Source: Shewanella baltica (GTDB lineage Bacteria > Pseudomonadota > Gammaproteobacteria > Enterobacterales > Shewanellaceae). Taken from it: DNA of 64,000 bases. The notes beneath the pieces were generated by a model. That model ran no database searches and had not been told where the DNA came from. It saw nothing but the letters and a program-made list of their open reading frames with translations. Positions within the stretch are counted from its first letter, which is position 1; each line of letters starts with the position of its first letter. Positions 31,561 through 40,787 of this stretch are shown piece after piece. Position numbers and translations under genes: made by a program. Location of the stretch: the NCBI RefSeq assembly GCF_900456975.1, contig NZ_UGYM01000002.1:2728001-2792000 (forward strand), read 5' to 3'.

Positions 31561-32525
31561 GCGTCAACAGCCAATACGCCAGCGCCCTGCGCGAACTCAA
31601 AACCAAACAAGCCCACTTGCTTGAAGAAGTCGGTGATCAATGGCGCACACCCGAAGATTTGTTTTGGGGGATTAATGCTGTCTTTGGCCCATTCGATATG
31701 GACCTATTTACAGACGGAGATAACGCCCACTGTGCGCGCTACTACACCGCAGAAGATAACGCGCTCACCCAAGATTGGACGGCAGACCTAAACGGCGGCA
31801 AAGGCTTTGCCAACCCACCTTACTCTCGCCCATGTAAAGACCAAGATGGCAACGACATGACGGGCATGATCACCATCATGAACAAAGCCAAAACTGAGCG
31901 CGACCAAGGGGCAAAGCTGGCGTTCTTAATCCGTGGCGTTCCGTCCGAAACATGGTGGCCAGAACTGGCAGATCACATCTGTTTCATCAAAGGTCGTGTG
32001 GGTTTCAAACTACCTTATTGGTTTATACCAGCCAATGACAAACAAAAAGCCAGCAGTGCCGGCTTCGCGGGTGCGATTGCCATTTTTGATAAAGAGTGGC
32101 GCGGCGGTCCTATCAGCTACATTCACCGCGACAGCCTCCGCGCCCAAGGTAAAAAGCTGCTCGATATGATTGAAGCAGCAGCCGAGAAAAAAGCCGCAAC
32201 CTACATCACTGGCACCATTGAAACGCGACCAGATACTGCCGAACAAGGCGAGCCAATCATTGCGCCTCAAGTCAATGCGCAGATTGATATCGAGGAACAG
32301 ATAGCCAAAGCGCCAAGCTCAGCCAATATCATATGGCCGATTGAAGTGCTCACTTTAGTAGAGCAAGCATTCAATACTAACCCCAATACTAAAACCGAGT
32401 TGCGCCAGCAAATGCTATGCGAGCGAGTAAACCAGCGCTTACTCAATAACGTTCTTAAACACGACATTATCGCCGAGCTTAACAGCATGCTAACTCGTTG
32501 CGAGCGCGTGGAGGATGCAGCATGA
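31557..32525 (+). CDS. Phage DNA N6-adenine methyltransferase (Dam type)
   Basis: 322 residues. 'DQWRTPEDLFWGINAVFGPFDMDLFTDGDNAH' and the catalytic NPPYS identify the phage DNA N-6-adenine methyltransferase family (PF05869). Methylates adenine in a short site, probably protecting phage DNA from host restriction or marking it. The C-terminal third (from about 200) is a variable helical extension. Coupled by ATGA overlap to the previous gene. Confidence 0.88.
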   Translation: MSVNSQYASALRELKTKQAHLLEEVGDQWRTPEDLFWGINAVFGPFDMDLFTDGDNAHCARYYTAEDNALTQDWTADLNGGKGFANPPYSRPCKDQDGNDMTGMITIMNKAKTERDQGAKLAFLIRGVPSETWWPELADHICFIKGRVGFKLPYWFIPANDKQKASSAGFAGAIAIFDKEWRGGPISYIHRDSLRAQGKKLLDMIEAAAEKKAATYITGTIETRPDTAEQGEPIIAPQVNAQIDIEEQIAKAPSSANIIWPIEVLTLVEQAFNTNPNTKTELRQQMLCERVNQRLLNNVLKHDIIAELNSMLTRCERVEDAA

Positions 32526-33019
32526 AATCAACCACTCAATTCAAGCTGAACCCTGTTAATGATCTGGCGCTTAGGCATGCAGGTGAAATGTCAGTAAAAG
32601 ACATTTGCGCTCAGTACGGCATAAGTGAAAAACAGATAAGAGCAGCAGCCAGATACAGGGGCATATCACTGGCATTTGATAAACCCGTAGCGACTAAAAA
32701 GCTATGGACAGATCAAGAAATCAGGCAGCTACATGTTTTATCAGTCACGCATACATCAGCAGCAATAGCGCAGAGACTCGGCAGAACGGAGCACTCAGTT
32801 AAGGGGAAAGCCTACTCACTTGGCATCAACTTTATGAAAGTTGGCGAGCATAGCCCATTAGCCAAGCACTCAAATCACGATATTGAACTGTGTCGCCAGC
32901 TACATGAAGAAGGTTTACGGCCGTTCCAAATCGCCGAAAAGATGGAAATTGAAATAAGCCATCTATGCCGAGTTTTAAAGTTTGAAGCACGCTACCGCGA
33001 AATAGGAGTGATGGCATGA
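32522..33019 (+). CDS. HTH / Myb-like DNA-binding early protein
   Basis: 165 residues from the ATG at 32522 overlapping the previous stop. Three HTH-like stretches: MSVKDICAQYGISEKQIRAAARYRGI; KLWTDQEIRQLHVLSV...IAQRLGRTEHSVKGKAYSLGI, a SANT/Myb-like unit; and LRPFQIAEKMEIEISHLCRVL. A transcription or DNA-binding regulator between the two methyltransferases; target unknown. Confidence 0.65.
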   Translation: MKSTTQFKLNPVNDLALRHAGEMSVKDICAQYGISEKQIRAAARYRGISLAFDKPVATKKLWTDQEIRQLHVLSVTHTSAAIAQRLGRTEHSVKGKAYSLGINFMKVGEHSPLAKHSNHDIELCRQLHEEGLRPFQIAEKMEIEISHLCRVLKFEARYREIGVMA

Positions 33020-34566
33020 GAGGCTTAATCGTAGATAACTTTGCAGGCGGCGGTGGTGCTTCAACTGGCATGGGCTGGGCAATCGGTCGCAGTGTTGATA
33101 TTGCAATCAATCACGACCCTGACGCCATTGCGATGCACTCAGCTAATCACCCCGATACCCTGCACTATTGCGAGTCGGTATTTGATATCGACCCAGTGCA
33201 AGCGACGGCAGGTAAGCCGGTTGCACTGGCGTGGTTTTCACCTGACTGTAAACACTTCAGCAAAGCCAAAGGTAGCAAGCCAGTCAATAAAGAGATTCGC
33301 GGCTTAGCTTGGGTAACGGTTCGCTGGGCGATGAAGGTACGCCCTCGAGTGATGATGCTCGAAAACGTCGAAGAATTTAAAACGTGGGGGCCGTTAATTC
33401 AATGCCCGGTAACAGATGCAATGCACCCCTGCCCTGAGCGCAAAGGCGAAACCTTTAACGCCTTTGTCAGCATGTTAAGCACTGGCATAGATGCAGATCA
33501 CCCCGCACTAGCCGAATGCGTTGAAACCTTAGGCTTGCTCGATACCGCTAAATTGATTAAAGGGCTGGGTTATAAGGTCGAGTGGCGCGAGCTACGGGCC
33601 TGTGACTACGGCGCACCGACAATCCGTAAGCGTCTATTCATGATCGCCCGTTGTGATGGTCAGCCAATTGTTTGGCCTGAGCCTACCCACGGCGCACCGG
33701 ATAGCGAAGCGGTTAAATCGGGCAAGCTATTACCGTGGCGCACAGCCGCTGAATGCATCGACTGGTCACTGCCCTGCAAATCCATCTTTGGCCGCAAAAA
33801 GCCACTGGCTGAAAACACCATGAAGCGCATTGCTAAAGGTATTCAGCGCTTTGTGATTGATGCCAAAGAGCCGTTTATTGTGCCAAGTGATGTGCAGCTA
33901 GCGCCATTCATCACCGAACACGCTAACGCCAGCAGCCAACGCAATATGCCCGTTGATGAACCCTTGCGCACTATCTGCGCCCAAGTCAAAGGCGGTCACT
34001 TTGCAGTGGTGCAACCTGTGCTCGCTGCCGCCAATATCTGTAAGCATTACGGCGGTAACTATACGGGACCAGGTGATGACCTAAACAATCCTTTGCCGAC
34101 AGTGACAACGGTTGACCACAACGCGCTGATCACCAGCCACATGATTAAATTGCGTGGTACTAACATCGGCTTTCCGATGGACGAACCAGCACACACAATC
34201 ACCGCAGGCGGCTTACACCTTGGCGAAGTGCGCGCGTTCTTCATCAAATACTACGGCAACGAGCAAGACGGCGTGGCATGTAACGAACCACTGCACACCA
34301 TCACCACCAATGACCGCTTTGGCCTAGTGATGATCAAGGGTGAACCCTATCAAATAATCGATATCGGTATGCGCATGTTAGAACCCCATGAGCTATTCGC
34401 CTGCCAAGGGTTTACCCCCGATTACATCATCAACAACTACAACGGCAAATCGACCAAAAAGCAGCAAGTCGCCCGAGTAGGTAACTCGGTACCGCCGCAA
34501 TTTGCCGAAGCCCTCACCCGCGCAAATCTCCCCGATCTTCGCACACAAACCGCCGAAGCGGCATAG
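33016..34566 (+). CDS. DNA C5-cytosine methyltransferase
   Basis: 516 residues. Motif I DNFAGGGGASTGMG, motif IV WFSPDCKHFSKAKG with the catalytic Cys (PDC rather than the usual PPC), motif VI MLENVEEF, motif VIII-like RKRLFMIARC, and motif X QVARVGNSVPPQFAEAL. Long target-recognition region between about 210 and 450. No restriction enzyme partner is visible, so it is an orphan, probably anti-restriction. Confidence 0.92.
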   Translation: MRGLIVDNFAGGGGASTGMGWAIGRSVDIAINHDPDAIAMHSANHPDTLHYCESVFDIDPVQATAGKPVALAWFSPDCKHFSKAKGSKPVNKEIRGLAWVTVRWAMKVRPRVMMLENVEEFKTWGPLIQCPVTDAMHPCPERKGETFNAFVSMLSTGIDADHPALAECVETLGLLDTAKLIKGLGYKVEWRELRACDYGAPTIRKRLFMIARCDGQPIVWPEPTHGAPDSEAVKSGKLLPWRTAAECIDWSLPCKSIFGRKKPLAENTMKRIAKGIQRFVIDAKEPFIVPSDVQLAPFITEHANASSQRNMPVDEPLRTICAQVKGGHFAVVQPVLAAANICKHYGGNYTGPGDDLNNPLPTVTTVDHNALITSHMIKLRGTNIGFPMDEPAHTITAGGLHLGEVRAFFIKYYGNEQDGVACNEPLHTITTNDRFGLVMIKGEPYQIIDIGMRMLEPHELFACQGFTPDYIINNYNGKSTKKQQVARVGNSVPPQFAEALTRANLPDLRTQTAEAA

Positions 34567-34574
34567 GAGTCAGT

Positions 34575-34907
34575 ATGAAATTCAATACAGAAACAGTTGG
34601 TCGTGATGGGTATGGTGATTATCAGCACTCACAACTTCCAAATTTTGACGGTGCCGAATGCATTTCTAAGGATGTGATTGAGCAGTGGCAAGCTGAAATG
34701 GATTTTCAGTTAGTTATTAACCGCATGGATACCGAAGTCACCGAAGATCATCCGGCATGGATTCATTACTTTGAAGATGGTGATGCTGGTTTTGGTGAGT
34801 GGAATCCAGAAGCGCCTAGTGCCGATGCCATTCTTTTATCAATTCACGATACCGAAGATGGCCCTGTTGCTTGGTGGGCTGTAGAACGCACCAAGGAAGC
34901 AGCATGA
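34575..34907 (+). CDS. Hypothetical acidic early protein
   Basis: 110 residues, strongly acidic (DTEVTEDHPAWIHYFEDGDAGFGEWNPE). GGAG precedes the start. Acidic small phage proteins can be DNA mimics, but that is speculation here. ATGA overlap to the next start. Confidence 0.5.
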   Translation: MKFNTETVGRDGYGDYQHSQLPNFDGAECISKDVIEQWQAEMDFQLVINRMDTEVTEDHPAWIHYFEDGDAGFGEWNPEAPSADAILLSIHDTEDGPVAWWAVERTKEAA

Positions 34908-35029
34908 AGCAATCAACCGCAATTCGAGAAGCGCTTAAGAAGTGGTACGCCATGCCACGCGAATAAGCCGGCAGCTGCCAACAGTTTTTAAAACGACTCG
35001 CCGAGGAATTGGCAAAGGAAGGTAAGTGA
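34904..35029 (+). pseudogene. 41-codon small gene interrupted by TAA at codon 21
   Basis: From the ATG at 34904 the frame reads MKQSTAIREALKKWYAMPRE, then TAA at 34964-34966, then continues AGSCQQFLKRLAEELAKEGK to a TGA at 35027 that overlaps the next gene's ATG. Both halves are coherent helical sequence, so the TAA looks like a point mutation (GAA to TAA fits) in a small helical protein. Confidence 0.5.
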
Positions 35030-35568
35030 TGACAACTAAACGCAGAGTGTTTTTAGACGGCAACCGCTCAAGCCAAATCAATGTTGAAGGTCTTGGCGCT
35101 TATGTTCCTGCCACCGATCTACTCGATGTTAAACAAAAACTGGGTACCGAGATTCAGCAATTGAAAGACCAAGTAAACGCGATGAAAGTTGATCTTGGTA
35201 TTGCAGTTAAAACAGCCGAAACGCTTAAGAACGTGACAGCCTTGCGTGACCAGTTGCAAAACGAGCTTGAAGAAGTAAAAGCGCTCTTTGTAGATGCAAT
35301 CGGCGATGGCTGGTATGACGGCTATATGGAACGTATCAAAGATGAAAAAAACGAAGATGACGATACTTGCGCATTTAATTCAGAAGATGTGATGCACTGG
35401 TCAGAGCAGTATGAGTCTGAACATCGATATGCAAAATCAATTGCTGATATCCGCGCCAAAGCTGTCCGCGATTTTGCAAAAGAATCGGCTGAAGGTTGCT
35501 CAATGCCATTCATCAAGGTACTTGCAGAAGAATGGATAACAAGGCAAGCGGCTAAGGGTGGTGAGTGA
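35029..35568 (+). CDS. Hypothetical coiled-coil early protein (Ea22-like layout)
   Basis: 179 residues from the ATG at 35029 (TGATG overlap). A central coiled coil (LLDVKQKLGTEIQQLKDQVNAMKVDL...) and a helical acidic C-terminus ending in KGGE. The layout resembles the ead/Ea22 accessory proteins of lambdoid left operons; sequence family not certain. Confidence 0.5.
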   Translation: MTTKRRVFLDGNRSSQINVEGLGAYVPATDLLDVKQKLGTEIQQLKDQVNAMKVDLGIAVKTAETLKNVTALRDQLQNELEEVKALFVDAIGDGWYDGYMERIKDEKNEDDDTCAFNSEDVMHWSEQYESEHRYAKSIADIRAKAVRDFAKESAEGCSMPFIKVLAEEWITRQAAKGGE

Positions 35569-35786
35569 TGGCTAACAGACTTATAAATGGAGAAATGCAC
35601 ACCGCAGAAAAAGTACATAGCGGACTTTGCTCAAAGTGCGGAAAGCAATCAGGTGTGTACTGGAAAATAACTAAAGTTAATAGTTTTAATCGCTTAGCCA
35701 CATACTGCTATTCATGCACAGGAAACCACTGGGCTAAAGCATTTAAGATTTATCGAGAGCAACTATTAAACAAGGGTGGTGAGTGA
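35568..35786 (+). CDS. Small zinc-ribbon early protein
   Basis: 72 residues with CSKCGKQSG and CYSCTGNHW, a two-CxxC zinc ribbon. Ends in NKGGE like its upstream neighbour (shared GGTGGTGAGTGATG junction, a likely recombination seam). Function unknown. Confidence 0.55.
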   Translation: MANRLINGEMHTAEKVHSGLCSKCGKQSGVYWKITKVNSFNRLATYCYSCTGNHWAKAFKIYREQLLNKGGE

Positions 35787-36100
35787 TGAGCTGGTCAAAT
35801 TGTGGTGAAGATAGTAACGGGAGACCAATTGGCTATGCCTTCGCAGCAACCTGTGATCACCCTGGTTGTCACAAACAAATCGACCGTGGCCTTTCTTATG
35901 CGTGTGGCAATATGCATGGAGAAGATGAGATCAGCTGCGAGGGTTATTTCTGTGAAGCGCATAGACCAAACTTTGTCGAACATGACGGCCGTACCCATCA
36001 GATTTGCAGTCAATGCACCAAAGCATTAATCGACTCAGGTGAATGGCAAGAAGATGAGAATGAAGGTTGTTTAAGGCAGGTGCAGCATGAAGATGAATGA
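35786..36100 (+). CDS. Cys-rich zinc-binding early protein
   Basis: 104 residues with CDHPGCHKQI, YACGNMHG, CEGYFCEAH and CSQCTKAL. The spacing fits a pair of zinc sites. Tight overlap with both neighbours. Function unknown. Confidence 0.55.
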   Translation: MSWSNCGEDSNGRPIGYAFAATCDHPGCHKQIDRGLSYACGNMHGEDEISCEGYFCEAHRPNFVEHDGRTHQICSQCTKALIDSGEWQEDENEGCLRQVQHEDE

Positions 36101-36314
36101 CAGACTTAACCTAGCTATCGCAGAGAACACCGAGCTTAAAGCCAGAATTGCCGAGCTCGAGCAAGAAGTGGCAATGCTGAGTAAGCGCCCTGAGTTTGAT
36201 CTATCAACTGTTCAAGGACGTGAGCAAGCAGTGATTGCTCGATTAGATAGGATGGGGATGAAAACCGACCTAATGGCATTAGACGAATGCATATTAAATA
36301 AGGCAGGTGCATGA
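36087..36314 (+). CDS. Hypothetical coiled-coil early protein
   Basis: 75 residues; the first half is coiled coil (NLAIAENTELKARIAELEQEVAMLSK). Coupled to the excisionase gene by ATGA overlap. Function unknown. Confidence 0.5.
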   Translation: MKMNDRLNLAIAENTELKARIAELEQEVAMLSKRPEFDLSTVQGREQAVIARLDRMGMKTDLMALDECILNKAGA

Positions 36315-36526
36315 TGATTAAAGGTTACTGGTGTACAAAAGACATCACCGAGCGGTTTAGATGCACTAGCCGCACAATTTACCGCTGGATGCAAAAACCA
36401 CAGCATCCATTTCCAAAACCACGGATGCTAGCAGCAGGCAGTCAAAACTTGTGGGCCATCGATGATGTAGAAGCGTGGGAGACTCAAGCAGCAAACCACC
36501 AAACAAATAACAGCCAAGCCGCTTAA
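36311..36526 (+). CDS. Excisionase-like HTH protein
   Basis: 71 residues (70 from the second ATG). GYWCTKDITERFRCTSRTIYRWMQ... FPKPRMLAAGSQNLWAIDDVEAWE is a MerR/AlpA-type winged helix typical of Xis. Last gene of the PL operon, facing the convergent integrase, exactly where xis belongs. Confidence 0.8.
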   Translation: MMIKGYWCTKDITERFRCTSRTIYRWMQKPQHPFPKPRMLAAGSQNLWAIDDVEAWETQAANHQTNNSQAA

Positions 36527-36553
36527 CATCCCCCCCTATCGTTCTGTATATCG

Positions 36554-37786
36554 TTACAACTCACTTCCAATAATGTCGCACAATCTATGATGCCAAGCGG
36601 TATATGCTGCCGCTTGGGTTTTTAAATATAAATTGTGGTCATACACGCCTTGAATGCCTGGCAACTTATGCCCGAGCATCACCTCTGCAGTCCTTTCATC
36701 TGTCAAATCTGAAAAGTTAGTGCGCGCGGTTTTACGTAAATCATGGATAGACCAATGCGTGATGCCGCATTCATGATGCTTATTTATCCAATTATTGATG
36801 ACGTTCACTATAGATAAATGCGATGTCGACGCTAACGGCTTAGCTTCAATATCAGGCTTTTCGCTGAAAGAATCTGCCGACCCAAATAAAAATTTACCTG
36901 AGCTTAATAGAAAAGCCTCTTTCAGTAGAGGCACAATTTCAGGCACGATAGGCCTGACAATTTGGTTGCCACTATAACCAGTTTTATGGTTTTCAGCCGG
37001 AACAGTCCAGACCATTTTATCAAAATCAAAATGTGACTTTTCAGCTAGGCGTAGTTCACCTGTTCGACAAGCAAAGAACAGGTGGAGCTTAATAAAGACT
37101 TTGTTTTTAGGTGCAACTCTTGAGCGTCTAAGCGCATCCCAAAGCAAGACGATTTCATCATTACTTAGCGAACGCTTGCCAACACGTTTAACGACATGAA
37201 GATCTTCTCTCGCACTAATGTCAGATAAAGTGTTATCGCTGATTAGCCGCATTCTAACACCCCAGCCAAGCATTTTTTTGGCATTGGCCAATATACTTGC
37301 GGCCACTGCTGGCGTTCCCTTCGCGATGTCATCAAGCACAGTAAGCCATGTATGTAATTTAGTGTCCTGCACTAACATCATGCCAATTCGAGGTAATAAG
37401 TGAATTTCAAAGCTACGTAATACCTGCTTGTGGCACTTTTCATTTCTGATTTTTTTCGCACTATGCCAACGATAAAACAAGTCGCTGATCGTTGGTGCAT
37501 TTTCAATTTCAATCCGATCGTTAATTTTAACTAATTTAGGATCATAACCTTTCTCTAGCTCACCTTTTAAACGTAAGCATTCCGTCCGAGCAGACTTTAA
37601 TGAAGTCGCAGGATAAGATCCGAGATCAAGCCGTGATGCTTTGCCAATATATCGATAGCGCAATTGAAATGTAAGTTTGCCTTTTGGTGACACTCTCACA
37701 CTTAAGCCATCACGATCGGCCTTCTCATAAGCCTTGTCGATCTCCTTGCCGGAGTTAGCTTTTAGCCATGAATCTGACAGCGCCAT
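36554..37786 (-). CDS. int: Prophage integrase, P4-type tyrosine recombinase
   Basis: 410 residues from MALSDSWLKANSGKEID at 37786; an extension to 37867 is open but unsupported. N-terminal DUF4102 arm-binding domain (DGLSVRVSPKGKLTFQLRYRYIG), SAM-like core-binding domain, then catalytic Arg in ACRTGELRLAE, HDLR in WSIHDLRKTARTN, MLGHKL, and Tyr in GVYDHNLY. It integrates and, with Xis, excises the prophage next to plsX. Convergent with the early operon. Confidence 0.92.
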   Translation of the reverse strand: MALSDSWLKANSGKEIDKAYEKADRDGLSVRVSPKGKLTFQLRYRYIGKASRLDLGSYPATSLKSARTECLRLKGELEKGYDPKLVKINDRIEIENAPTISDLFYRWHSAKKIRNEKCHKQVLRSFEIHLLPRIGMMLVQDTKLHTWLTVLDDIAKGTPAVAASILANAKKMLGWGVRMRLISDNTLSDISAREDLHVVKRVGKRSLSNDEIVLLWDALRRSRVAPKNKVFIKLHLFFACRTGELRLAEKSHFDFDKMVWTVPAENHKTGYSGNQIVRPIVPEIVPLLKEAFLLSSGKFLFGSADSFSEKPDIEAKPLASTSHLSIVNVINNWINKHHECGITHWSIHDLRKTARTNFSDLTDERTAEVMLGHKLPGIQGVYDHNLYLKTQAAAYTAWHHRLCDIIGSEL

Positions 37787-37989
37787 AAACCCTCTTTGTG
37801 TACAAATTTTTTTAGCCTCAGCGGCTATCGGTGTACATAGTGTAAATTTGCACACAAATTTGTACAAGTTTTGCTTGTCTTATGTCGAGTTTGAATGTCT
37901 TAGTTTGTCGCAGTGATTTGACGCATAACGAGGATTTTAAAGGGTTTTATACTAGCTAATGTCGTGATAAATCTTTGTTTGTCGCGGTA
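37787..37989. other. Probable right attachment region of the prophage
   Basis: Between int and plsX. Holds direct repeats TTTGTCGCAG (37904-37913) and TTTGTCGCGG (37978-37987), further TGTCG elements nearby, and an A/T-rich palindromic stretch CACACAAATTTGTACAAG upstream of int. These look like integrase arm sites. The core cannot be defined because the left prophage end is not in the window. No tRNA is seen here. Confidence 0.45.
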
Positions 37990-39018
37990 TCAGTGATTGA
38001 TATCTAAAAGAATCGACTCCAAACGATCTTTTATCATTTCAGGGAGTCGACGTTGAGCTTCCGTTACTGCCAAACTAATTGCTTGTAAATAGGCAGTTTC
38101 ATCCGCGTTTCCATGGCTTTTTACAACTATTCCGCGCAATCCTATCAGACTTGCGCCGTTATAGTGGTCGGGGTTCATCTGACTAAGGACCGCCTGAATA
38201 CGTGGGGCGATAAGTTTAGCCAGAAAACGAACGAATAAACCTTGGGTTAGTCCCCGTTTTAACTGATGTACCAATAACTTGGCAATACCTTCTGAGGTCT
38301 TGAGCGTGATGTTACCCACAAACCCATCACAAACAATCACATCCACATTACCGGAGTAGATTTCATCGCCTTCGATAAAACCTGTGTAATTGATTTGATC
38401 TGTGTGTTGCAGCAACTGCGCCGCTTGCTGAACTTGATCGTTACCTTTAATTTCTTCAATGCCCACATTTAGCAAGGCGACTTTTGGCCGAGATTTCTTA
38501 TCTACCGCTTCGCACAGGACAGAGCCCATCACGGCAAATTGAAATAAGGTTTCCGAGTCACAGGAAATATTCGCGCCCAAATCCAATAAATAGACAGGTT
38601 TTTGGGTCACCGCAGGTAAACAACTCACTAATGCAGGACGGTCAACGCCAGGTAAGGTCTTCAGCAACACTTTCGCCATTGCCATCAGCGCACCCGTGTT
38701 ACCGGCACTCACACAAGCTTGCGCGCGGTCGTCACGCACTAACTCAATCGCCAATCGCATGGAACTGTTTTTACGTGTACGCAAAGCATGCACAGGTCGA
38801 TCGGACATACTAACGACTTCATCGGTATGAATGATTTCTATGCGTGAAAGTAAATTTGCTTCCGCTTGACGTAGATAGACATCAATTTCAGTCTTGTCAC
38901 CGACTAAAATGATTTTAAGAAAAGAATGTAATTGTAGTGCCCGCAAGGCTGCAGGCACCGTGACGTGGGGGCCATGATCACCACCCATTGCATCTAACGC
39001 AAGCGTCAGATTCGTCAT
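37990..39018 (-). CDS. plsX: Phosphate acyltransferase PlsX
   Basis: 342 residues beginning [21 protein letters not shown], the PlsX signature; also '[14 protein letters not shown]' and '[13 protein letters not shown]'. Converts acyl-ACP to acyl-phosphate for phosphatidic acid synthesis. In gammaproteobacteria it lies between rpmF and the fab genes; here the prophage occupies the downstream side, apparently without damaging plsX. Confidence 0.95.
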   Translation of the reverse strand: MTNLTLALDAMGGDHGPHVTVPAALRALQLHSFLKIILVGDKTEIDVYLRQAEANLLSRIEIIHTDEVVSMSDRPVHALRTRKNSSMRLAIELVRDDRAQACVSAGNTGALMAMAKVLLKTLPGVDRPALVSCLPAVTQKPVYLLDLGANISCDSETLFQFAVMGSVLCEAVDKKSRPKVALLNVGIEEIKGNDQVQQAAQLLQHTDQINYTGFIEGDEIYSGNVDVIVCDGFVGNITLKTSEGIAKLLVHQLKRGLTQGLFVRFLAKLIAPRIQAVLSQMNPDHYNGASLIGLRGIVVKSHGNADETAYLQAISLAVTEAQRRLPEMIKDRLESILLDINH

Positions 39019-39033
39019 TAGGAAACCAACAAA

Positions 39034-39204
39034 TTACTTGTTGATTACCTTTTTACCGCGATAGAAGCCATCTGCAGTCACATTGTGACGCATATGGATT
39101 TCACCGCTGGTAGCGTCTACAGACAGCTGAGCAGTGCTCAGTGCGTCATGTGAACGGCGCATTCCGCGCTTTGAACGTGATTTTTTGTTCTGTTGTACAG
39201 CCAT
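39034..39204 (-). CDS. rpmF: 50S ribosomal protein L32
   Basis: 56 residues, [20 protein letters not shown]... ending KKVINK, a clear L32. AGGAGA upstream. Standard yceD-rpmF-plsX order. Confidence 0.96.
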
Positions 39205-39220
39205 TGGCCTGTCTCCTAGA

Positions 39221-39745
39221 TTACTTGCTCTTCAGTTTTTCTAACACTGCAAACGGATTTGGACGCTCCTCATGAGCGGGTTCGATCTCGCCTACAACCA
39301 TGTCTTTAGATCCAGCACTGCAATCAATTTCTTGATGCATTGGGATTATCGGCATAGCGACTATCAATTCATCTTCGATCAATTGATGTAGACGCACTTC
39401 GCCAATTTCATTGCACTCAATTGGGTCATACGCATCCGGGAGCTCATCGATTTCTGCCTTAGTCCGGCATGGACCGAAGCAAAACTCGACCGTAACCTCA
39501 GTGGTAAATAGCGTCATGCAACGTTGACATATCAGAGTGAGCTCCGTCACAGCCTTCCCTTTCAGGTAGACTATCCCCTGTAAATCTACGCCACATTCAA
39601 GCGACACTGCCACATCGGAACAGTCGCCGGCACATAACTCATTTAATCTTTTCAATTGCACACCAGGAACAACGCCCTGATAAACTAGGCGACTCGAGGC
39701 GGCGCGAAATGGATCAATTGAAACCGGTATCTTTACTGTTTGCAT
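39221..39745 (-). CDS. yceD: YceD (DUF177) 23S rRNA accumulation protein
   Basis: 174 residues with CQRCM...C features ([14 protein letters not shown]) and acidic C-terminal half typical of YceD. Needed for normal 23S rRNA levels in E. coli; first gene of the rpmF operon. Confidence 0.9.
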
Positions 39746-40007
39746 AAGGCGCGCATATTATAGTTTGAAAACGCTAGAGTCAAAGAAAAAATTCTAACTT
39801 AAGCCCCAGTTTGCGACTTAAGCCTTTCTCCAGCCCCAACATTGAAATTGACGGAAGCGAAATAGTACCCAAGCCCGAGGTCGCATACAAGCATAAGCCG
39901 ACTAAAATAGTCGCATTCACGGAAAAGAAACCGTAAAAGACGAAACTCTTGCACTCTCTAGCGCAGATTGGTCACAATATGAGTCACTCTTTTGCGGATA
40001 TCCTATT
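39746..40007. other. Divergent intergenic region yceD / maf, no gene seen
   Basis: 262 bp containing the promoters of both directions; nothing else recognised. 'TATTATAG' just upstream of yceD (39757-39764) is a possible -10 region. Confidence 0.4.
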
Positions 40008-40592
40008 ATGCCAACCCCATTAATCTTAGCTTCGACCTCTGTATACCGACAATCTTTACTGCAAAAACTCGGTCTTCCCTTCGAATGCTGCAATCCTGAT
40101 ATTGACGAAACGGCGCATATCGATGAATCGGCCCATGCCTTAGTGCTGCGATTAGCCAAAGCAAAAGCCGTCGCAGGTGCAGAACAATTCCCCGATGGGC
40201 TGATTATTGGCTCCGATCAAGTTGCCGTCATTGATGGCAAGATTATCGGTAAGCCCCATCATTTTGATAATGCCGTCGCGCAGCTCACCCAAGCATCTGG
40301 CAAGGCCATCACCTTTTATACTGGTCTTGCACTCTATAATGCCGAAACGGGCGCCATGGCCGCCGAGGTTGAACCCTTTACTGTTCATTTCAGGCATCTT
40401 AGCCATGCGCAGATTGTCGCCTACATAGAAAAAGAAGAGCCCTACTACTGCGCGGGTAGTTTTAAGAGTGAAGGCTTAGGCATAGCGTTATTTACCGAGC
40501 TTGAAGGTCGCGATCCGAATACCTTAGTTGGCTTGCCACTGATATTACTAACGGAAATGCTGTTAGCCCAAGGTGTAGACGTTCTCGCTTAA
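40008..40592 (+). CDS. Maf-family nucleotide pyrophosphatase (YceF type)
   Basis: 194 residues. [40 protein letters not shown] and [10 protein letters not shown] are Maf motifs; E. coli YceF hydrolyses 7-methyl-GTP. Divergent from yceD as in many gammaproteobacteria. Confidence 0.92.
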   Translation: MPTPLILASTSVYRQSLLQKLGLPFECCNPDIDETAHIDESAHALVLRLAKAKAVAGAEQFPDGLIIGSDQVAVIDGKIIGKPHHFDNAVAQLTQASGKAITFYTGLALYNAETGAMAAEVEPFTVHFRHLSHAQIVAYIEKEEPYYCAGSFKSEGLGIALFTELEGRDPNTLVGLPLILLTEMLLAQGVDVLA

Positions 40593-40787
40593 CCGGCTTA
40601 CACGTTAGCTTATTCGTTTACTGAGGTTTTGCTCAGCGTGCTCTGTTTATTAAATCGATTAAGCGCACCCAAAAATGCCGAGCAGCAGATTCGTTTCATT
40701 GACGGGAAGATGGGACGTAAATAAAGGTAACCAGCAAGTACTCATGCGTAGCGGCATGTATTGCCGCTTCAGCATTAAATAGCAGTG

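Noticed and set aside
37904..37987. The TTTGTCGC repeats as the att core itself
   Set aside because: Both copies are on the same side of int, so they are more likely arm sites; the core needs the missing left end.
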